64,000 nt of DNA from Siderastrea siderea. Its lineage: Eukaryota; Cnidaria; Anthozoa; Scleractinia; Rhizangiidae. Both the position numbers and the translations under genes were made by a program. The DNA is taken from positions 37,213,069 to 37,277,068 of the forward strand of contig OZ034975.1 of assembly GCA_964030785.1 (NCBI GenBank), in the 5' to 3' direction. The notes below the pieces were generated by a model. The model saw only the letters and a list, made by a program, of their open reading frames with translations, ran no database searches and was not told the DNA's origin. Below are positions 11,724 to 24,100 of this stretch, piece after piece; positions within the stretch are counted from its first letter, which is position 1, and each line of letters starts with the position of its first letter.

Positions 11724-11794
11724 GGCTTGATAGCTCAATTGGTTAGAGCGCTGCACCGGTATCGCAGAGGTCAGGGTTCGAATCCCGGCAAGCC
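11724..11794 (+). tRNA. tRNA-like SINE head, inverted copy 4
   Basis: Same 71-nt core on the plus strand, followed by a T-run (about 11797-11806) inside a short hairpin (GCCTG ... CAGGC), a possible Pol III stop. It is the only sense-oriented unit in this array. Confidence 0.5.
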
Positions 11795-11869
11795 TGATTT
11801 TTTTTTTCCAGGCTTTCTTTTCGCAACTGCATAAGTTGCGTTAATAACTGCGAAGATCTTCTTTACATT

Positions 11870-11884
11870 TATTATTATAATTAT
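11870..11884 (+). repeat. target-site duplication, right copy (15 bp)
   Basis: Exact match to 10875-10889. Confidence 0.7.
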
Positions 11885-14769
11885 TAGTTCTTGGATACAG
11901 TAAAACCTGTCAGCATTACTCTTTAATATTACATCCATCTGCCACTTAAGTTAGTTTTTTAACAGAAGGGGATGTTCTTAGAAAAGCTCAGCAGAACTTG
12001 CTAAGATCTCCTGCCATTATATTTGAACCTATTGTTAAGTAGCAGAGATATATCAATTTATGTAAATAAAAATATAATGGACAAATAAAAAAAAATAAAA
12101 AAATAATAGCGCACTAATTATTTGTGCTTCCATGCATATGGTCATTGAAAACTTGTAGGACACTTGATATGTCTTAAATGTATTGTTTTATTTATACATG
12201 TTTATAGATTCCTTCGCAAAATTGTCCTATCACCGCGAATTTGCTGTGCAATGAAGAACTCTAATAAAAACGAAAAACTACCGGTGAAAATCAAAAAAAA
12301 ATTATGAGTCAGCTGCTGCTTAGGGTATTCCATTCTTTAATAAATTTGTAGAAGCTAAATTTATAGATGCTGTTGCTATAGCTGCCGATATTAATAAATA
12401 ATTTAAAGTGCGAAGAACAAGTTGCTTGGATACGCAATTCAGGTAATCTGAGGATTTCAATAGCAGGGATAAACAATCAGTTTTATGCACATTGGACGGC
12501 TACATGTACGTGATTCTACAACATTGCTTTAATTATTAAGCTACTCACAGTGGTTGAGACTGTTCCAATTTCACACTTGTAGAAGTGAATTGAATGAATT
12601 TAGAGGATTTTATGGAGTCCTTCTACACCATGAGAGTGTCTCTGATTACGGGGATTCCAAACACTACTCAGTTAACTACTGGCATTTTCAAGGCAAGGCT
12701 TAACTGGGGTAATATAAACCTCAATCTTAAATATGTGATAGTGAGGTGGGCAATTGGACAGAACTGAGCTGTGTTCACGAGCTTGCTAGGACTTTCAAGG
12801 CAAGGCCTAATTAGGGTAGTACAAGACTGCTTCTCCTTAGTATCAGGACAGTTACCCAGATACCATTTTCAAAAATTATTGATGATAACTTGTCAGTGGA
12901 GCTTAAGCAATCATAACACGACAAGGCAGGCAATGGCAAAGGAGTGAACCATGATTCAAAGCTTGCTAATCCCAAAAAGGGATTGTAACATGATCTTTGC
13001 TGTAATCGTTTGAATGTTAGTCTGCTTCTGTGTTGTTGCTGGAAGGTGGAGTTGAGAACTAGACATCCTCAGGGCATCCATCTGCCAGGGCTAGTGAATA
13101 ACTATTCTAATTTTGTTGAAGGGATTTCCTGTGCAAGTTACCATAACCCATGTCCCTCTTAGTATCTAAATATCAAGGGGTAGGGGATTGATGGTGTGAA
13201 GAATATAAGGGACCTGAAATTTAAATAAAATTTTTCTAATTTTTCATGATTCACAATATACTTTTTTTCAGGTTAGTATTTTTTGCCAAACAGGCATGGA
13301 ATTTGACCTTGCACCCATTTATATTGTCAGGTTTAAACATCATGACTTGTCATTATTCTCACCTCCCTGTTACTTGAATTTTCTGTCACCTCAATTTATC
13401 AGTTGCCAGTCAAATACAATGAATAGCCACTGGAAAAATAAACTGTTTTTCTTAGAAGCGATGATGTTGCCTCTAACTAATATATGTATGGCACCTGATT
13501 TGATCATGTTTCCTTTTATTTTTCAAACATCAACAAAAAAGTGATATCCACATAAAAGCGCCCTAGGTTGATAGCAGTTATAATGTGTTATTCCTTTACT
13601 CATTATTAATTTTTAATTCCCATTTAAACACTTCATTAAAATAATCATTTTTTTTCGCCCTTTTCTTCTTGAACCCCAATTTCCCATTGATTTCCATTTT
13701 TAAACACTTCCGAAATCCACCCAGATGACTCAATTCATTGAAGTACTCAGTGAGGAAATTTTTTAAAACCTGTACAGGAATATTATCCCCAGCACTGGTT
13801 TAACAAACAAAGAGGACTGTATCTATCCACTGTTCAAGTGCTTTATTTCTCTATTCTTTACAGGCTCACATTTTACTTAATTCTAACAGCTAAGATTACA
13901 CACGTAACTTTTTCAAAAAGTAAATTGTTGTAGATATCATACTTTATCATTAACCCAATCAGTGATTAACAATACAAGTGTGTTAGTATTGTACACTCAT
14001 CTACAATGGTACTAAAGGGATACTTCTAACTCTAAAAACATTGCACACAAAGTATCATGGGGGAAATATTTGACAGCTAAAGTGCAAAAAGCAGTATTGA
14101 AAGTGACAAATCCTAGGAGATCTGCGATTGAACAAGCAAATATGTAGACAGGAATGAGACCAAATAGATCCAACAATGCCAACATGATCACTGTTGCCTC
14201 CAAAAGAGCACCTGGGATTTGCTAGATTAAACACGGTAGTTTGACTATACAACATGGCTGTCTGTTATCCTTAAGGATTGACCCATATCTTCAGTGCAAA
14301 CTCCTTAAGAAATGCACTTGGTGAGGCAGGTTTTAAACTTCTAAACTTACTAGTCTACTATAATATTGTGTTACAATAGGTGGTTCCACTCAAGGAATTA
14401 ACAGCTATAAAAATTACATTCACCAAATCCAGCCTACCCCTCAACTTTGAGGATTATTGGCTAGTATCAGCAAGCAATAAATAAATAGACAGTTAGAGCA
14501 CAAATACATAAATAACGAAATAAATAAATAATCAAAAAGAGTCATTATTACTGGACTTACAGAGATCGAGATGTAACTCATTTGGAAAATATATTTCACA
14601 TTACTGGTTTGATTTAAAGGCCTAAGCTCACATCCATAAGCTTAATATAACAGTGCAATTAATTATTACATATGTTCTAAAAAGCTTAAGATGGAGGGAA
14701 CCCCCAAAAAGAAGGACTAGCAGTTTTGCAACAAAGTACCGTAAGACAGGTTAAATTAGCTTAAGCTTA
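11885..14769. other. no recognisable gene
   Basis: AT-rich non-coding sequence. ORFs of 60-80 codons (for example 13296-13544 plus, 14012-14203 minus) show no motif or codon pattern I can support. Imperfect repeats of 'tcaaggcaaggc(c/t)taa' occur near 12690 and 12797. Confidence 0.5.
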
Positions 14770-15249
14770 TGCGCCGATCAATTCGAAAGTTCAACATCCC
14801 CCCACCGGGCAACCCCCGGGCATTTGAACTTTGGAAGATTGGCTTGTTCAAATTCCCTCCCGTCCGGGCAAAAAAGCCGTTCAAATGCCCCACCAATTAG
14901 TACTGAACTACCTCTCCTCAAAGACAAATTTCGTCTTCAATCAACACTTTACACGCCTTCCAGAGAGAGATATGCCATGATGACACCTTCAAACTTCTTT
15001 GAAAGACCCTTTTGAAAGAGTTATTCACTAACAAAGGCGAAATTCTATCTTGTAAATCCGTCAAACCCTGCAAAAACCGAAAAAAACTCACGGGTGTATT
15101 ACGCCAGAACAAGAGATAAATCCAGTTCAAATTCCCCACTCTTCCAAGGCAACGTTCAAATTCCCCCCTCCCCGGGCACGATGCACAGTCAAATGCCCGG
15201 GGTATGCCCGAGGGGGGGGGGATGTTGAAGTTTCGAATTGATCGGCGCA
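14770..15249. mobile_element. Harbinger-like MITE with TTA target duplication
   Basis: The ends are inverted repeats of about 33 bp: TGCGCCGATCAATTCGAA at the left and its complement at the right, followed inwards by C/G-rich runs. The element is flanked by TTA at 14767-14769 and 15250-15252, the 3-bp target duplication of PIF/Harbinger elements. No transposase is encoded. Confidence 0.7.
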
Positions 15250-16411
15250 TTATGCCAAAAGCCGCCTATCCTCATGTAACAAAAATACACCAAGACGTTC
15301 GTTCGAGTGTGTATACGTCAGCGAACAATTTCACTTGATCAACATTTAAAAACAAGTGGTGGGGAAGATGTAAGACTCAAATTACTCTGATTATTTTACG
15401 CGCGATCTACCAACTCGTCCGGGCTACGAGTATAGTGAACCCGGTTAGTGAGCTTAAATCTTGTATACTGTGCGCTCAAACCATATTGCTCTTAACTTAA
15501 AAATTGAAAAAGAAACTGAATGAACGGCCAAAACAAGACCTCTATCACTTTGCCGTGTTCCTAAAGCCCGTAAATGTATAACTTTTCTTGGTTTCCTTTT
15601 TTTCTTCACGCATGTTTGAACCAACCTTCAGCCTTTTCCGCCATTTTGTTTATCTTGACCTCACCGTAATCTCGTGGAAATTTTGGTCACGTGATTCTGC
15701 TCTGTGCCAAGGTTGTGCCTAAATAATACCGTCCAGAAGGACAGCCGAGGAATACTAGGAACGACTTTACAATTCGGCCGGCTTTCGGAAAATTCTCGGC
15801 AAACTGAAACGGTAAGCGTGTGAGGGTCTTGTAAGAATTGAAATGCTTATTTAAAGACTGTCGACTACAATGCAATGCGCGCGTTTGTTTATGTTTTGAT
15901 TCCTTTGGAGAGAGAACATTGTGATAAAATGGCTAGATTTGAGCCCTTTAGCAGCCAAGAAAGGAAATGAAGGTGTTCACTTCGTTAGGTGTATACGTTT
16001 TTTCAATAGAAAGAGCTAAATTTTATGGTTTATAAGTCTTGCAGATGACTGTAATAAAATACGATTCATCGTTGACTGTCATTACACGACACGCAGTCAG
16101 AGAAATATTTTCAAACTGACATAGCGCATTTGGTTTTTATTGTATCGGGTCATGAGTTCTCTCATTCATTTATGTTCAACAGCACTTATACCTTAATATA
16201 CCCCTCTAAAAAATTTCGAAAGGCATGTAGATTTGTCACCCGCGGGGTTTGTTGAATACTCAGTCACGTCCGATCTACAGAAACATTTATTACTGTAGTC
16301 AGTTTGATATTCACTCACATTCAGTTCCACATAACCATAAGAATTCTGTTATTTTTCCCTATGAACTCACTGGATCGTCCATAGTCACATTATTCTGATA
16401 TGAGGTAATAG
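15250..16411. other. no recognisable gene
   Basis: No coding evidence. Near 15717-15760 there is a single unit (AATAATACCGTCC, then AGAAGGACAG) that resembles the right arm of the hairpins tandemly repeated at 34610-35550. Confidence 0.4.
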
Positions 16412-16550
16412 ATCAAAAACGAGTGCGAGTTTTTCATCAGGGGTTCCAAACACCGAGAAAGAGACGAAAGCACGACGCCGTAGGCGGAGTGCTTTTATTG
16501 TTTCGAGGTGTTTGGAACCCCTGATGAAAAACGAGGCACGAGTTTTTGAT
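16412..16550. mobile_element. foldback MITE, about 140 bp
   Basis: The arms ATCAAAAACGAGTGCGAG ... GGGGTTCCAAACACC (16412-16455) and the inverted complement (16507-16550) pair over about 44 bp with few mismatches, around a 50-base loop. No coding capacity. Confidence 0.65.
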
Positions 16551-16602
16551 ATGGCTTGTCAAACTTGTGTGGGAATTAAGTAGAACTGTTTGAGAACTAT
16601 AA

Positions 16603-16648
16603 TATATAGATTTAGCCAAGCCTAAAAGCGGAACTCCAATTTTTATTT
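16603..16648 (+). repeat. left member of a 46-bp inverted repeat pair
   Basis: TATATAGATTTAGCCAAGCC and the following bases to TTTTTATTT are matched in reverse complement at 20536-20582 with two differences. The pair could be termini of a 3.98-kb non-autonomous element or two ends of separate MITEs. Confidence 0.5.
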
Positions 16649-16687
16649 ATTTATTTATTTATTAGTATTTATTTTATTTATTATTAT

Positions 16688-16756
<69 letters not shown>

Positions 16757-16757
16757 C
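16639..16757 (+). repeat. ATTT/ATT microsatellite
   Basis: Begins as TTTA repeats and turns into a long perfect ATT repeat (about 16690-16756). Confidence 0.9.
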
Positions 16758-18223
16758 TCAAGTGGTACCTGACAGCAATATTATAGTTTAGGTAATTATT
16801 AGTAAATACACCTCTCATCAAATTAGAATCTGCATACCTGGCAACCTTACAAAATCAGAAATAGGGACCACCCCCCCCCCCCATGCTCACCCCAGACCTG
16901 GGGTAGTGCCCTCCCCCCCCCCCCCCCCCACTGCCCACCAACACTGAGCAGGGTCTAGGATGCTCTAGGGTTTTTGCATTAATTTTTAAAAATATTGCCT
17001 GTACTGTACTGTCTTAGCATTAGAATTCTCAGGTGTTGTTTAACGGTCTCAAGCACCACATGTATTGCACAAAACAAAACAAAAGTCAAAAAAAGACCAA
17101 TTGAAGGCCAATCTTTAATAATCCAGTTCCAAATTGTCTTTTTTTTCCCAGAAAATCGGAATGTCCCGATTTTTTTAGGTTTTGAAACTCCAAAATTGGG
17201 ACAATTCCCATTAAATGGGGATGGATGGCAGGTATGAACCTGTTTTACAAAATTCTAAATAAGCCCCAGTTTTAGGTTGTAAACTTAAATATTGGGCACA
17301 ATAATTATTTTTGTTCACCTTACCTCGGCCTTTTCTCTGCCACAAGTCTACGGTTTAATTTATTTACATTTTTGCAGAGTTGTCAAATTGCATAGACAAG
17401 GTACTAATTGAAAAATACCTCCACCTTATTCAGTGGTTTGACAGATAAGTTGTGTGGTATAGAGCGAGGAAAAATTGCGTGCAATGAGTACCGGTAAAAT
17501 GTCCTTGACCATTATCTGTAATACCACTGAATGATATTTATTATTCCACTACAATATTTGCCTATCATTTTAAATGATTTATTCAATGAGTGATTTGAAA
17601 CCGGGACACTACAGTGCAATACACTCATACCCTTATGTAGGTGTTTCCCCCTTATATGATAAACTGATGCTATAGTGGAATAACAATGTACCTTGTTTAC
17701 TCTTATTGATGCCCAGGGACTATTATATTCAAATCAATCTCTTTAAGTACCCATCAGTCATGAATCAACCACTCAACCACTTAGTTGATAAATCGGTCAA
17801 TCAGTCAATTAAAAATTTGTGACTAACAGTGTTGCCAACGCGAATAACAAATGGTCCAGTAACCACTAGTGACTTTATTTGATGCACAGATTATGACTCA
17901 CTATGTTACTACCCCTGACTGTGATGGTAGTAAATCTTGTGGTTGAATTTGTTTTTGGTTTGATCATTAGCCTTTACACTGCATCTAATGTCACCAATGA
18001 GCAATGTTACTGATTGTCATAATCTGGTAGCAAAGAGAAACAAAAAGAAAAGCCTCTTCATAAATCATTTCAGGATAGTCAGAAACCTGTCATGTAATGA
18101 ACTGACAAGAGGGGATCAGACTGTGGTGAATCCATCATTTGAAATATTAGTTTTCCCTGTCAAGTGAATTCAAGTAAATAAGTCTGAATCATTATTCCTG
18201 GGAAGTTAGTTGTGTGTGTGCTT

Positions 18224-18254
<31 letters not shown>

Positions 18255-18754
18255 GGGGGGGGGTAGGGTTACTCCCAAATAACTGAAATGCTACTGGTGT
18301 ATGGATGTGTTACTGAGGGAACATGAAGTGTATGTGGATACAGTCAAACTAATCACCAACATCAAAATTTACCAAAAAAAAAAACAAAAATATAAAACCT
18401 TATTTCAAAACTGCTCTTAAAATTTTTTATTTCAATTGATAATGTCTGCCTGGGAACATACATGTAGCTAAGAGTACAAATTTATTAACCAAAGCCTTAC
18501 AATAAACTGCCATATTTTTTCTGACATCAGGTTGATGGAATAAAAACCTGTATGGGAAACAAAGCAGAGTTTAATTACCTCAGTTGCCAAAAGTAAGCCC
18601 GTGGCTTTAGGGAGGTTCTAAGGATATTTGCGCAATTTTTTTCTGCGCATCCATACTGCGCACACAATTCACAAAAATGGCATTATGTCATGCCGTGTCA
18701 TGCACTGAGCATGCACGCTCGCATGAAAAACTACCCCAAATGTTTTAAGACACT
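16758..18754. other. no recognisable gene; homopolymer tracts
   Basis: Contains C-runs at about 16869-16882 and 16911-16930 and a GT/G tract ending in a long G-run at 18238-18263. No motif-bearing ORF. Confidence 0.5.
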
Positions 18755-19223
18755 GTAAACTGCCACTTATAAGCCCTAGGCTGATACAACTTTGTAAGGG
18801 GTTTTGGGTGGGTTTATAAATGGAGGGGCTTATATCCGGGGGGGCTTATAAGCGGGATAAGAAAAACGTTACAAAATGAGCCAAAGCAGTGTTGATCGAA
18901 ATACGTTTTTAATGTACCAGTTTGTAATTAACCTTTGAAATGTCACAATAAATCGAATTCACTTCAATTTTAACAACAAAATCTAAACTACAACAACACG
19001 AACGTAACCGGAACATAACAAAACAGAAGCTCAGAGTTAATCTTTGCAGTTTTCTGTGAGAGTGCTTAATATTAAGGAAACAGGGAAAACTAGAGGAGGG
19101 CTTATATCTGGGGGGGTGGCATATTACCGGATGTATTTTTTGTTTACAGGTGGATGGGCCTATAGCCGGGGGGGGGGGGGGGGGGGGGCTTGTAAGTAGG
19201 TGGGCTTATAAGCGGCAGTTTAC
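18755..19223. mobile_element. MITE-like element with 22-bp terminal inverted repeats
   Basis: The left end GTAAACTGCCACTTATAAGC and the right end GCTTATAAGCGGCAGTTTAC are inverted. The interior repeats the word 'GGGGCTTATA' several times and has G-runs. I found no clear target duplication. Related words (CTTATAAGCCC) occur near 28300. Confidence 0.5.
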
Positions 19224-20535
19224 GGTATTTGTTTTCAGTTTTGAGCATGTGCATTTAAATAAGTGGCATTGAAGCAATCCAAGTGGATGTAAGGTAAACT
19301 GTATTTTTCAAGATGGTTGGTCTCATGTAAATACTTATGCCAGTCTGAATTTCAGACTGGTCTCATGTAAACAAAATTGCACCAGTCTGAGTTTACACTG
19401 TTTTAATGAAATCAGGGTTTTACTGCCCCTGGGTATCTGAGGATGTTGTTACACATTCTTGAGAGCTGCTCAACTTTAGTCTGAGGGGGTGTTTGCATGA
19501 CACCAGTTCATTGTATGCTTTTCATTCTGCTACAAGTTCACCCCAGTTCCCTCTTGCTTCTCTGTATTTGTTATATGATTACAACACAAAATCTCGTAAC
19601 AGTGCAAGCCATACCTGGGTGAGTTCATACCGGTATCACGTAAACATGGTGTAACTATTTGATTCATTCTGCATTAAGTTACCCCCCTGTAATTAACCAT
19701 ATTGCCATCCAGATAAATCTCACATCACCGTGAAAAAAGGATTTTGTAACTTGAGGAGGGGAGATTCTTAACTACAAATCTCGCATTGTTGCTAAGGGAT
19801 TTTTGTGGATGGTATTCTGTCATATGCTGTTTTCAGCGTTTCCTGCCACTATATTGGTGAAGTAATGAAGAAGAACATATGAATTCCACAACTGAACATT
19901 GTGCACGCATAGCTACTGCCAGTCCCATGCAACTGCACATTAAAAAGAAAATCAGTAAAACTAAGAGGAAACTAGTAAAGTTCCGACTTTTTTGCGAATC
20001 GCCCCACCCTTCTTTACAATCTGAAGCATGCAATTACTGTTTTTACAAAGAATAGAAGAACTACAGCACAAAAATGTATAAAGATATGTGCTTGTGCCAT
20101 CACAACTTTTATATTCATAATAAAGCAAATTTCTAGAAACTGTTGCTTAAAATTTTGCATCCTGATAATCTTTAAATGTTCGCAATGTTTACAATAGCGA
20201 GAACTGTATGCTGTTTGAGTTTTAGCATTTTTTCTGTTCAGGTCAAATGACATGCTGAATATGGTTGTGACTTGAAAATCTTGAAAACCTTTCCCATAAA
20301 ACAAACGTGGCCAAGCAGCTTATCTGTGGAAGTAATTGGGTTTCCAAGATATGATGGTTCTGAGGAACTTCCCACAGCAACAATATGGTGATTAAGAGTC
20401 TCCTCCCTTAAGTCCAGATGTAAAGGCTCTCATTGCCACCCAAATGGAAGTCTTGATGGCACACTCATGTAAATGTTGTGGTTCAATTTTATCCTTGGTT
20501 CAATTTTTATTTTCCATTGTGAATAATAGGATTGC
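19224..20535. other. no recognisable gene
   Basis: Short direct repeats around 'ctggtctcatgtaaa' and 'accagtctga' near 19320-19395. Minus-strand ORFs at 19833-20304 have no recognisable domain. Confidence 0.4.
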
Positions 20536-20582
20536 CAAATAAAAATTGGAGCTCCACTTTTAGGCTTGGCTAAATCTATATA
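20536..20582 (-). repeat. right member of the 46-bp inverted repeat pair
   Basis: Reverse complement of 16603-16648 (ends CTAAATCTATATA). Confidence 0.5.
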
Positions 20583-22078
20583 CTTGAATGATTTTAAAAC
20601 TGTTTAATTATGTTTGACTGGGTTCAGAAATTGAATGGAATCAAACACAGCTGTATATATAGGCATATTTTTGGTCATCAATTGTGTTCAACTACCGAAC
20701 CCAAATTAACCCAATCACTGCATTCAATCCAGTTCAATTTACTGAACAATTAGATACGTAAGCTGGGCTAATTATATATTAACTGATATCTTCCACGTAC
20801 CTTAACTTCACTGTAAGAAAATGCTGCATCACTGATCACTGCTGGCATATATGCCTAGAACAGACAAAAAGGATCAGTGAAAAAAAAAAAAACATTCAGG
20901 GCTAAAAAATGGCAGTCGCCCAAACTGACCAGGGCCACTAAAAGTCGAGGCTTAAATGCCTGATAGAGGACTGCAAATAAAAGGTACACTGTAGTTACAA
21001 TTCAAATAAATTAGACTTTCATTGGAGCATCTTTGTTTTCTTTCCCCTCCTCAACTCTAAGTTCATCAATTGAAGAAAATTTTCAGTTCTTGGAGTGCAA
21101 AATTCATGAGAACGAGCGCCTGTCAAATTACTTTCATCCTTAAAATAATATTAACTTCATTGTTTTTCTTTTGACAACATCAAATAACTAATATTGTATG
21201 TAACATACATTATTAAAGCATTCACAACGCAATTTTTGACCAATGTGACATTAATGAACAGAAAGAATGGGTGAACAGAATAGTAATTATACTCAATGTC
21301 AATTATTAAGGGAGTCGTCATTCACTTTGCTAGCATTGTCACTTCCCGCTTTGAAATGTTGTTGCCGAAGCTATACTTTGCTTTACTTTTGTGATCCACC
21401 TGATTCATGAGACGTACAAGACCCATTGTTGGAAATTTTTGCATCCACCCGTGAAAGTGTTCTTCTTTCCAGCTTTTGTGGAATCCTAACAAATAATTAA
21501 TAAATCATCGCCTGAACCCCTCATTTGCAGCTATCCAAACTCTTTTAGCCATTTGTCTAAAAAGTGGTTACATGTAATTGTCTTCCCCCCTTTGCACGGT
21601 TCATTGGGTAATACAGGTAAGGTAAAGCACTTGAATATCAATCGATCGAATGAGCAACAAAATGGCAGGACCTCATTTAAGTTTACTGGATGTTCAATCA
21701 TCTCCAGTCTCCTTTGCTTAACTCAGTAAAGAGCCAATTGCAATTAATCAAACATGTTCTAACTAATCCCAGCAGACAATTGTCAGTTAAACAAGCCAGA
21801 TTGCCTTTAGGAAGCAAAAACACATCAGTACAAATATGTCAATTGCATAAAAAAATCCTTTGCTTACATCTGGATTCCCCCCCCTTGGGAATACAATGAT
21901 TTTTGAGAAAACCAAAAAATGCATGCAGTAATTATTTAAACTTTCTAAAACATGAACATTCCATTATGAGTGACAAATAGTAAGAAGCACTTTCCACAAT
22001 GCAGTGCTTTTATTTCATACATGTAGGTTAACTGAGATCGAAAAAAAAATGGCAAATTGCAGTCGCCTTCTGAACTAA
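20583..22078. other. no recognisable gene
   Basis: AT-rich; no supported ORF, RNA or repeat beyond short A-runs. Confidence 0.4.
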
Positions 22079-23010
22079 TGCATGGTTCAATTTTACCTGT
22101 TACCATCCCCCCACCAGGCAACCCCGGGGACAAGTCCAGCCCTTTGAGCCTGGGGGTGGGGAAGTGTTTGAAGTGGTCTTGTCCCAGGGAGTCGGGGAGG
22201 GGGGCAAATCGAAAATAACTTCTTGTTGTTCTTGTAAAGTACGTCACTTCTCAGTTGATATGATGGCCCCGGACCGCGTGGAGCCTATTTCCAGTGAAAA
22301 TCTCTAGTATTTGTAGCAGACTGTTTAGAGAAGAGTAATCTCTCAAAATTAAAATCTGTGTTCGACGGTACGTTTATTATAAATTGTTGAAAGAATGTGT
22401 GTTTGATGCATACTCGAATGAATGCTGGTCGTCACAAACAAAGAAATATTTCTTCAGTGTGTTTATATTTATAATAAGACCACTTAAATAGACTCTATAT
22501 CAAAACGGATGCACAGTTTTATGTTAAACAGAGATTTCAGTCCAGTGTTCTTATGAAACAAGGTAAGAAAAACTCCTTTAAATGCTGCCATCAATTTGTT
22601 CATGGGCCTCTTGTGCGTATGCGCTTTATTTAGAATAAAACATGTGGCGAAGAAAATTTCTTTACTTGCCAGCCGTACGCCAGTGCAGGTAGAGTTTTTT
22701 CTTCAGTTTTCTGTTCATGTTTTTATTATATTATGCATGTAGTGTCCTTCTTTCAATACACTCTAGAAAAGCATTTAAGTTCTTGTCAAAACGTCTGATT
22801 TTGCTATTGTACGGAAATCAATATCGTCATTTAGGTTTTGTACACAAAACAACATATTTGTGGTCGATGAGGAGTCCCGGAGGTGGGGAATCGTCTCTTT
22901 CTGTGTGCCCGGGGGTGGGGAATAGACTGCCAAGTGAGAAAAAAATTGCAAATCCCGGGGGGTAGGCCCGGGGAGGGGGAGGATGGTAACAGGTAGAATT
23001 GAACCATGCA
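22079..23010. mobile_element. MITE-like element, 0.93 kb, 30-bp terminal inverted repeats
   Basis: The left end TGCATGGTTCAATTTTACCT(GTTACCATCC) is mirrored at the right end (GGATGGTAACAGGTAGAATT, then GAACCATGCA). Sub-terminal regions are C/G-rich on both sides, as in the element at 14770-15249. Flanks are TAA left and TAC right, possibly a decayed 3-bp TWA duplication. No transposase. Confidence 0.6.
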
Positions 23011-23013
23011 TAC

Positions 23014-23388
23014 TATTGAGTGATAAACAAAAAAAATTCACACATACACATGTAAGCTTAACTTGAGCTTAAGTGAAGCCAAATAAAATTATTGAAATTC
23101 AAGCAAACAATTCATAAGTGATAAACAAAATTAATTCACACATAAGCTTAAGTCTTGAGTTTAAGTGAAGCCCAATAAAATTATTGAAATTCAAGCGAAC
23201 AATTCATAAGTGATAAACAAAATTAATTCACACATAAGCTTAAGTCTTGAGCTTAAGTGAAGCCAAATAAAATTATTGAAATTCAAGAAAACAATTCATA
23301 AGTGATAAACAAAATTAATTCACGCATAAGCTTAAGTCTTGAGCTTAAGTGAAGCCAAATAAAATTATTGAAATTCAAGCAAACAATT
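23014..23388 (+). repeat. tandem array, 92-bp period, about 4 copies
   Basis: The unit begins near TTCATAAGTGATAAAC; copies start at 23111, 23203 and 23295, with a more divergent first copy. Each unit has an internal palindrome-like AAGCTTAAGTCTTGAGCTTA. Confidence 0.85.
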
Positions 23389-24100
23389 CAGAAATCAGAA
23401 TAAGGGTTAAAAAATATTTAAGACCTACTTCAGTAGATACATAAATGAGGATGTGCTTTTTCGTCGATTCGTTACTTGCATGGATTTTGGTAGGGGTTTT
23501 GCCGAGGATATTGTAAACAATGACTGGATTCAGAGTTTAAAAGAACGAGGCATATATCAATTATGTCCTGTTTTGTTATTCTTTTGTTAGTCAATGAGTT
23601 AACATCTTGACGATCCGCGTTGGTACTTGTTTTCGCCTTTTACTTCATTGCATGCTTTCATAAGCTGTTTCCTCCTTTGCCTGGCTACACTTTGCTCCGT
23701 GAAAACAAAAGACACTGGTATTCTTCAAAGTTGAGAAAAGCGGGTTATCGTCGTAAAAGTAAATAACTGGAAATATTATATTTATGACCAAAGCCAAGAC
23801 AAATTTCTCTTTGTTCGAGATAACGGGGAATTGGAGATAAGCGAGTTGAGATAGTGGGATCCTTCTAAATAAAAGCGAATTCCCCATACCGTAATATTCT
23901 GTGAAATGATTGAAAAATTCCGAGAAACTCACCCGGGAAACTCAGCAATCAGATCTTCACGCTGGTTCAATTAAAGCATCGGGCCAAAGCAATCCATATT
24001 TCTCCTCAATAAAGACATTCATATTCCACTTAACAGGCATTCGGGACCGGCAGTCGAGTTTCTTTAGCCTATCTTTTCATTTCTAACGCTGAAAAGGTCG
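23389..24100. other. no recognisable gene
   Basis: A minus-strand 95-codon ORF (23645-23932) has no recognisable motif. Confidence 0.4.

Larger units (their letters stand above)
10890..11869. mobile_element. tRNA-derived SINE multimer: three antisense units plus one inverted sense unit
   Basis: Three near-identical head-to-tail units of 249 bp start at 10885, 11134 and 11383 (the first overlaps the target repeat) and carry a tRNA-like region on the minus strand. After a partial fourth unit the orientation flips at about 11652, and one unit follows on the plus strand to 11869. Each unit has a 3' end at CTTCTTTACATT, a tRNA-like head with box A and box B, and a T-run hairpin after the head. 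Flanking 15-bp repeats mark it as one insertion. The 3:1 antisense/sense arrangement fits a tetrameric transcript inserted with a 5' inversion. Confidence 0.75.

Noticed and set aside
11467..11834. ORFs of 63 codons, plus and minus, with (I/L)AQLVRALHRYRRGQGSN
   Set aside because: They are translations through the tRNA-like SINE head; the same peptide appears wherever the head occurs (also 39587-39772 and 39919-40149).
23014..23388. Regular repeats as a CRISPR array
   Set aside because: Units are 92-bp head-to-tail copies with no unique spacers, in a eukaryotic setting. The same applies to 41667-42350 and 34610-35550.
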